Shown here: one piece after another, positions 48,474-51,194 of the stretch
Layout of the letters: the number at the start of each line of letters is the position of its first letter
How positions within the stretch are numbered: the stretch's first letter is position 1
From: Myxococcales bacterium
GTDB lineage: Bacteria; Myxococcota_A; Polyangia; Fen-1088
Assembly (NCBI GenBank): GCA_025350815.1
Contig: JANXXE010000086.1
Location: forward strand, 1 to 51,194
Direction: 5' to 3'
Length of the DNA: 51,194 nucleotides
Notes under the pieces: model-generated
The model's database searches: none
The model's input: only the letters and a program-made list of their open reading frames with translations
What the model was told of the DNA's origin: nothing
Position numbers and translations under genes: made by a program

Positions 48474-51013
48474 GCCAGGCTTCGCACCGGCACCTTGTCG
48501 CATCTTCGTGGGCCGTTGCCATCGCGGCGTTGCCCGCCGTGGCCCTGGCAGTATCGCCGACCGCGGGCGTCTTGATGCCTGCCGGCTCGGTCGCTGGCGA
48601 CGCAGACGCCACGGCCGTCGAGCTGAACCCCGGCCAGGTGGGTCTTGCTGACGGTCCGGGCAGCGCACTGGTCATCGATCACTGGGACCGATCTGTCGCC
48701 CGCCCGGGCCGGGGCGCCGCGCTGCTGCTGAACGCCCCGCTGTTTGCCGGCTCATCGCTGGGCCTGGGCTGGCACTGGCTGCGGCCGACGGTGTTTGGGC
48801 AGCCGGGGGCGTATTCGAAGTCGCAGCTTGCGTTCGGTCAACGTCTGACGCGCGGCCTCGGCGTCGGCGTTTCCTGGGACCACGTTTTCGGCTCTCGCTA
48901 TGCGGGGCTGGACAGCTACGCCCTTGGTCTTGGCTGGCGACCGCATTCCTTCGTGGCGCTGGGGGCGGCCGTGCACGATGTGGGCCGGCCAGTGACGGTG
49001 GACAGCAACGTCGCCCTGCCGCGGCGCTGGGATGTCGATCTGGCACTGCGTTGGCCGGGTACGGATGTTGTCGAGCTGGGCCTGGGCGCCCACATCACCG
49101 CCGCCACCGTGGAAGCGCCGCAGGTCGTTGCGCCCCACATTCGGTTTTCTGCGCGCCTCATGCGTGGCCTGCGCGTCTTCGGCACCTTCGAGCGCGCGCG
49201 TTCCGACGTCGAGATGCGCGTCGGTTACCAGACCGCCGTCGGCCTGGCCGTGGATCTGGACCACCTGGGGCTGTCAGTCACGGGGCTGGGCGGCTGGTCG
49301 CAGTACGATTCCGGTGTGCCCACGACGTCCGATGGCTCGGGGCCGGGCAGCAGTTTCGTATTGCGCACGTCGCACACGCGTCGCCCGGCGCTGGTGTCGT
49401 CCAGCTACGTCGCGCGCGTCACGCTGTCCGAGATCGAGGACGACCGCGCCTTTGTCGACCTGATCGTGCGTCTGCGCCGCCTTGCCGAAGATCGCTCGGT
49501 CGCAGGCGTGTTGCTGAAACTCGACGGCCTGGAGCTGGGCATGGGCCGGGTCGAAGAGGTGCGCGAGCTGATTGCGCACATCCGACGCACCAAACCCGTG
49601 TTTGCGTTTCTGTCGGGCCCGTCGACGCGCGAGTACTACCTGGCCAGCGCCTGCACCGGCATCGCCCTGCACCCGGCTGGCGGCCTGTTGCTGGGGGGGC
49701 TGTCCCAGACGGTCACCTTCTACAAGGGCGCCATGGACAAGGTCGGAGTTGACCTGCAACTGGTGCGCATTGCCGAATACAAGGGCGCGATGGAGCCCTT
49801 CGTAATGACCGAAAACACCGAGCCGGTGCGACAGAACCGCGAGGCGCTGCTGGACGACGATTTCGGCCGGCTGGTCGCCGCCATTGCCCGCGACAGGAAA
49901 CAGCAGGGCCTGACCGAATCCGGCGTGCGGACCCTGATAGACCGCGGTCTGTTCACGCCGCCCGAAGCCAAGGCGGCGCACCTCACGGATGCCGTCACCG
50001 ACGACGACGAAATAGAAACGTTCATCGGTCAGGCGATGGGTCGCAAGCTGCCTGTGCGCGAGGCCGACAACGCCCCCTTCGCGCCGCGGTCGTGGCGGCC
50101 GGGTCGGGTCGCGGTCATCCTGGTCGACGGCGCGATCATGGACGGCAAGGTGCCGACATCCCCCTTTGGCGCAACCGGCATGTCGTGGTCGGACAGCATC
50201 ATCGAATCGCTGGAACAGGCGCAGCGGGACAGCTCGGTCAAGGCCATCGTCCTGCGCGTGAACAGCCCGGGCGGCTCGGCCTTTGGCTCGGATCGCATCG
50301 CCCGCGCGGTGGCGAAGGTGCGCAAGGCCGGCAAGCCCGTCGTTGTGTCGATGGGCGACTTCGCCGCCTCGGGCGGTTACTACATCGCCGCCCCCGCCGA
50401 CGAGATCTACGCGACGCCGTCGACGCTGACCGGCTCGATCGGAATCTTCACGTACAAGGCCGACATCAACGGATTGATGGAGAAGGTGGGCCTTTCCGAG
50501 GAGACCTCGAAGCGCGGCGAACACGCCGACAGGTTCTCGCTGTTTCGGCCGTGGACGGACGAGGAAGTGCGACAGGCCTCGGACCAGATTCACAGCATGT
50601 ACCAGCTGTTCCTGGACACCGTCGCCCAGGGTCGATCGCGGCGGGGCATAACCGCCGCCCGCGCGGATGAATTGGGCCGTGGGCATGTGTGGACCGGCGC
50701 GCAGGCCATGGGCAATGGTCTGGTGGACAGGCTGGGGGGCCTGGCCGACGCCGTCGAAGATGCGGCCGGCCGCGGCCATGTGCAGCTGGGGCCGGGGGGG
50801 TTGCCCGAGATGGTGGTCTTGCCGCCGCCTGCCCCCGCGGGCCTGCGGGCGCTGGCGGGTGTGTCGGCAGAGGCGCTGCTGTCGCCGGCACCGACGACGC
50901 CGCCCAGATTGCCGTCCTACGGTCGTGCGGCCGCGCGCTTGCTGGCGCCCTTGCTGTTTGGTCGCGGCACCGGAATCGAGGCCCGGCTGCCCTACGATCT
51001 GGAAATCCGCTGA
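48470..51013 (+). CDS. sppA: signal peptide peptidase SppA (S49) with N-terminal barrel-like domain
   Basis: The 847-residue protein starts with a signal sequence, then about 280 residues of alternating Gly-rich strands (GLGWHWLRPTVFG, GLGVGVSWDHVFG, GLGAHITAATVE) that resemble an outer-membrane or PorV-like barrel. From about 310 two S49 domains follow, with Lys438 (EYKGAMEPF) and Ser634 (GDFAASGGYYIA) as the likely catalytic dyad; their spacing is close to the E. coli K209-S409 distance. Bacterial SppA normally has a membrane anchor, not this domain. The ATG overlaps the upstream stop, so the two are coupled. Confidence 0.92.
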   Translation: MSQASHRHLVASSWAVAIAALPAVALAVSPTAGVLMPAGSVAGDADATAVELNPGQVGLADGPGSALVIDHWDRSVARPGRGAALLLNAPLFAGSSLGLGWHWLRPTVFGQPGAYSKSQLAFGQRLTRGLGVGVSWDHVFGSRYAGLDSYALGLGWRPHSFVALGAAVHDVGRPVTVDSNVALPRRWDVDLALRWPGTDVVELGLGAHITAATVEAPQVVAPHIRFSARLMRGLRVFGTFERARSDVEMRVGYQTAVGLAVDLDHLGLSVTGLGGWSQYDSGVPTTSDGSGPGSSFVLRTSHTRRPALVSSSYVARVTLSEIEDDRAFVDLIVRLRRLAEDRSVAGVLLKLDGLELGMGRVEEVRELIAHIRRTKPVFAFLSGPSTREYYLASACTGIALHPAGGLLLGGLSQTVTFYKGAMDKVGVDLQLVRIAEYKGAMEPFVMTENTEPVRQNREALLDDDFGRLVAAIARDRKQQGLTESGVRTLIDRGLFTPPEAKAAHLTDAVTDDDEIETFIGQAMGRKLPVREADNAPFAPRSWRPGRVAVILVDGAIMDGKVPTSPFGATGMSWSDSIIESLEQAQRDSSVKAIVLRVNSPGGSAFGSDRIARAVAKVRKAGKPVVVSMGDFAASGGYYIAAPADEIYATPSTLTGSIGIFTYKADINGLMEKVGLSEETSKRGEHADRFSLFRPWTDEEVRQASDQIHSMYQLFLDTVAQGRSRRGITAARADELGRGHVWTGAQAMGNGLVDRLGGLADAVEDAAGRGHVQLGPGGLPEMVVLPPPAPAGLRALAGVSAEALLSPAPTTPPRLPSYGRAAARLLAPLLFGRGTGIEARLPYDLEIR

Positions 51014-51041
51014 TTTCCGCGGCCGTGGTAAAAAAGAAGCC

Positions 51042-51194
51042 GTGGATCTGGAACTGACGCCCGAGCAGACGCTGATTCGCGACACCGCGCGCGAGCTGGC
51101 GGCCAGGGAAATCCTGCCCAAGGCGGCCGAGATCGACAAGCAGCACCGTTTCCCGCGCGAGATCATTGCCCGCCTGGGTGAGCTTGGCATGCTG
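51042..51194 (+). CDS. acyl-CoA dehydrogenase N-terminus, cut by the window end
   Basis: From GTG at 51042 the frame stays open to the window end and reads VDLELTPEQTLIRDTARELA, then REILPKAAEIDKQ and FPREIIARLGELGML. This is the usual N-terminal helical opening of acyl-CoA dehydrogenases. It lies 28 bases after sppA. Only 51 codons are visible, so catalytic residues cannot be checked. Confidence 0.9.
   Translation, partial: MDLELTPEQTLIRDTARELAAREILPKAAEIDKQHRFPREIIARLGELGML

Noticed and set aside
49274-51190. 638-codon minus-strand frame opposite sppA
   Set aside because: The plus strand encodes a well-supported SppA; the antisense translation is rich in Arg/Gln/His without family features.

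Overview
This 51 kb window is compact, GC-rich bacterial chromosome. It has short intergenic gaps, many 4-base ATGA/GTGA overlaps and frequent GTG starts. The gene content (a receiver/DUF4388-like/J-domain/TPR fusion, a VTC polyphosphate polymerase, a class II ribonucleotide reductase, many lipoproteins, a Tat-exported molybdo-enzyme) suggests a Gram-negative of the Myxococcota/deltaproteobacterial type. That assignment is an inference from content, not from a marker gene.

Layout. 1-2.7 kb is an accessory edge of visibly lower GC: a beta-propeller-like protein cut by the window start, a formylglycine-generating-enzyme-like protein without catalytic cysteines, two tandem repeats, a tRNA-Ser(CGA) with an abnormal 3' end, and a decayed tyrosine-recombinase fragment. 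2.7-8.7 kb holds a LysR regulator divergent from a small protein, a methyltransferase, a lipoprotein, an SGNH-hydrolase gene broken by one in-frame TAA, and a secreted ComEC-like hydrolase paired with a DUF3006-like protein. 8.7-15.7 kb holds ilvE coupled to the receiver/J-domain/TPR fusion, glmU, an SCP2 protein, ppnP and a Cys/Met-metabolism PLP enzyme. 15.8-21.3 kb is a three-gene operon with a GT-C membrane protein, a full-length LanB dehydratase and an SGNH hydrolase. 21.3-23.7 kb holds a methyltransferase, a YqaB-like phosphatase and an EamA transporter.

23.7-30.3 kb (minus strand) is a five-gene operon: phosphate-porin-like protein, thymidylate-kinase-like protein fused to a novel-looking repeat array, lipoprotein, VTC polyphosphate polymerase and a Na/Pi cotransporter with a PhoU-like tail. 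It is the strongest candidate for an undescribed system. 30.4-36.0 kb is a molybdenum hydroxylase operon (MocA-like, XdhC, FeS, Mo and FAD subunits, small Cys protein). 36.0-40.8 kb (minus) is ftsE-ftsX-envC-like-ctpA plus a zinc-ribbon membrane protein. 40.8-44.8 kb is nrdJ behind two NrdR boxes, followed by a CobU-like gene. 44.8-51.2 kb holds a glyoxalase-II-like hydrolase, DUF485-actP, a second secreted metallo-beta-lactamase-fold protein, an SppA with a barrel-like N-terminal extension, and the first 51 codons of an acyl-CoA dehydrogenase.

Links between genes. The phosphate operon joins outer-membrane entry, inner-membrane transport and polyphosphate chemistry. The molybdenum operon carries both cofactor genes and all three enzyme subunits. 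NrdJ needs adenosylcobalamin and CobU acts in cobamide assembly, so their adjacency makes sense. FtsEX normally controls an EnvC-type hydrolase activator, which is the next gene here.
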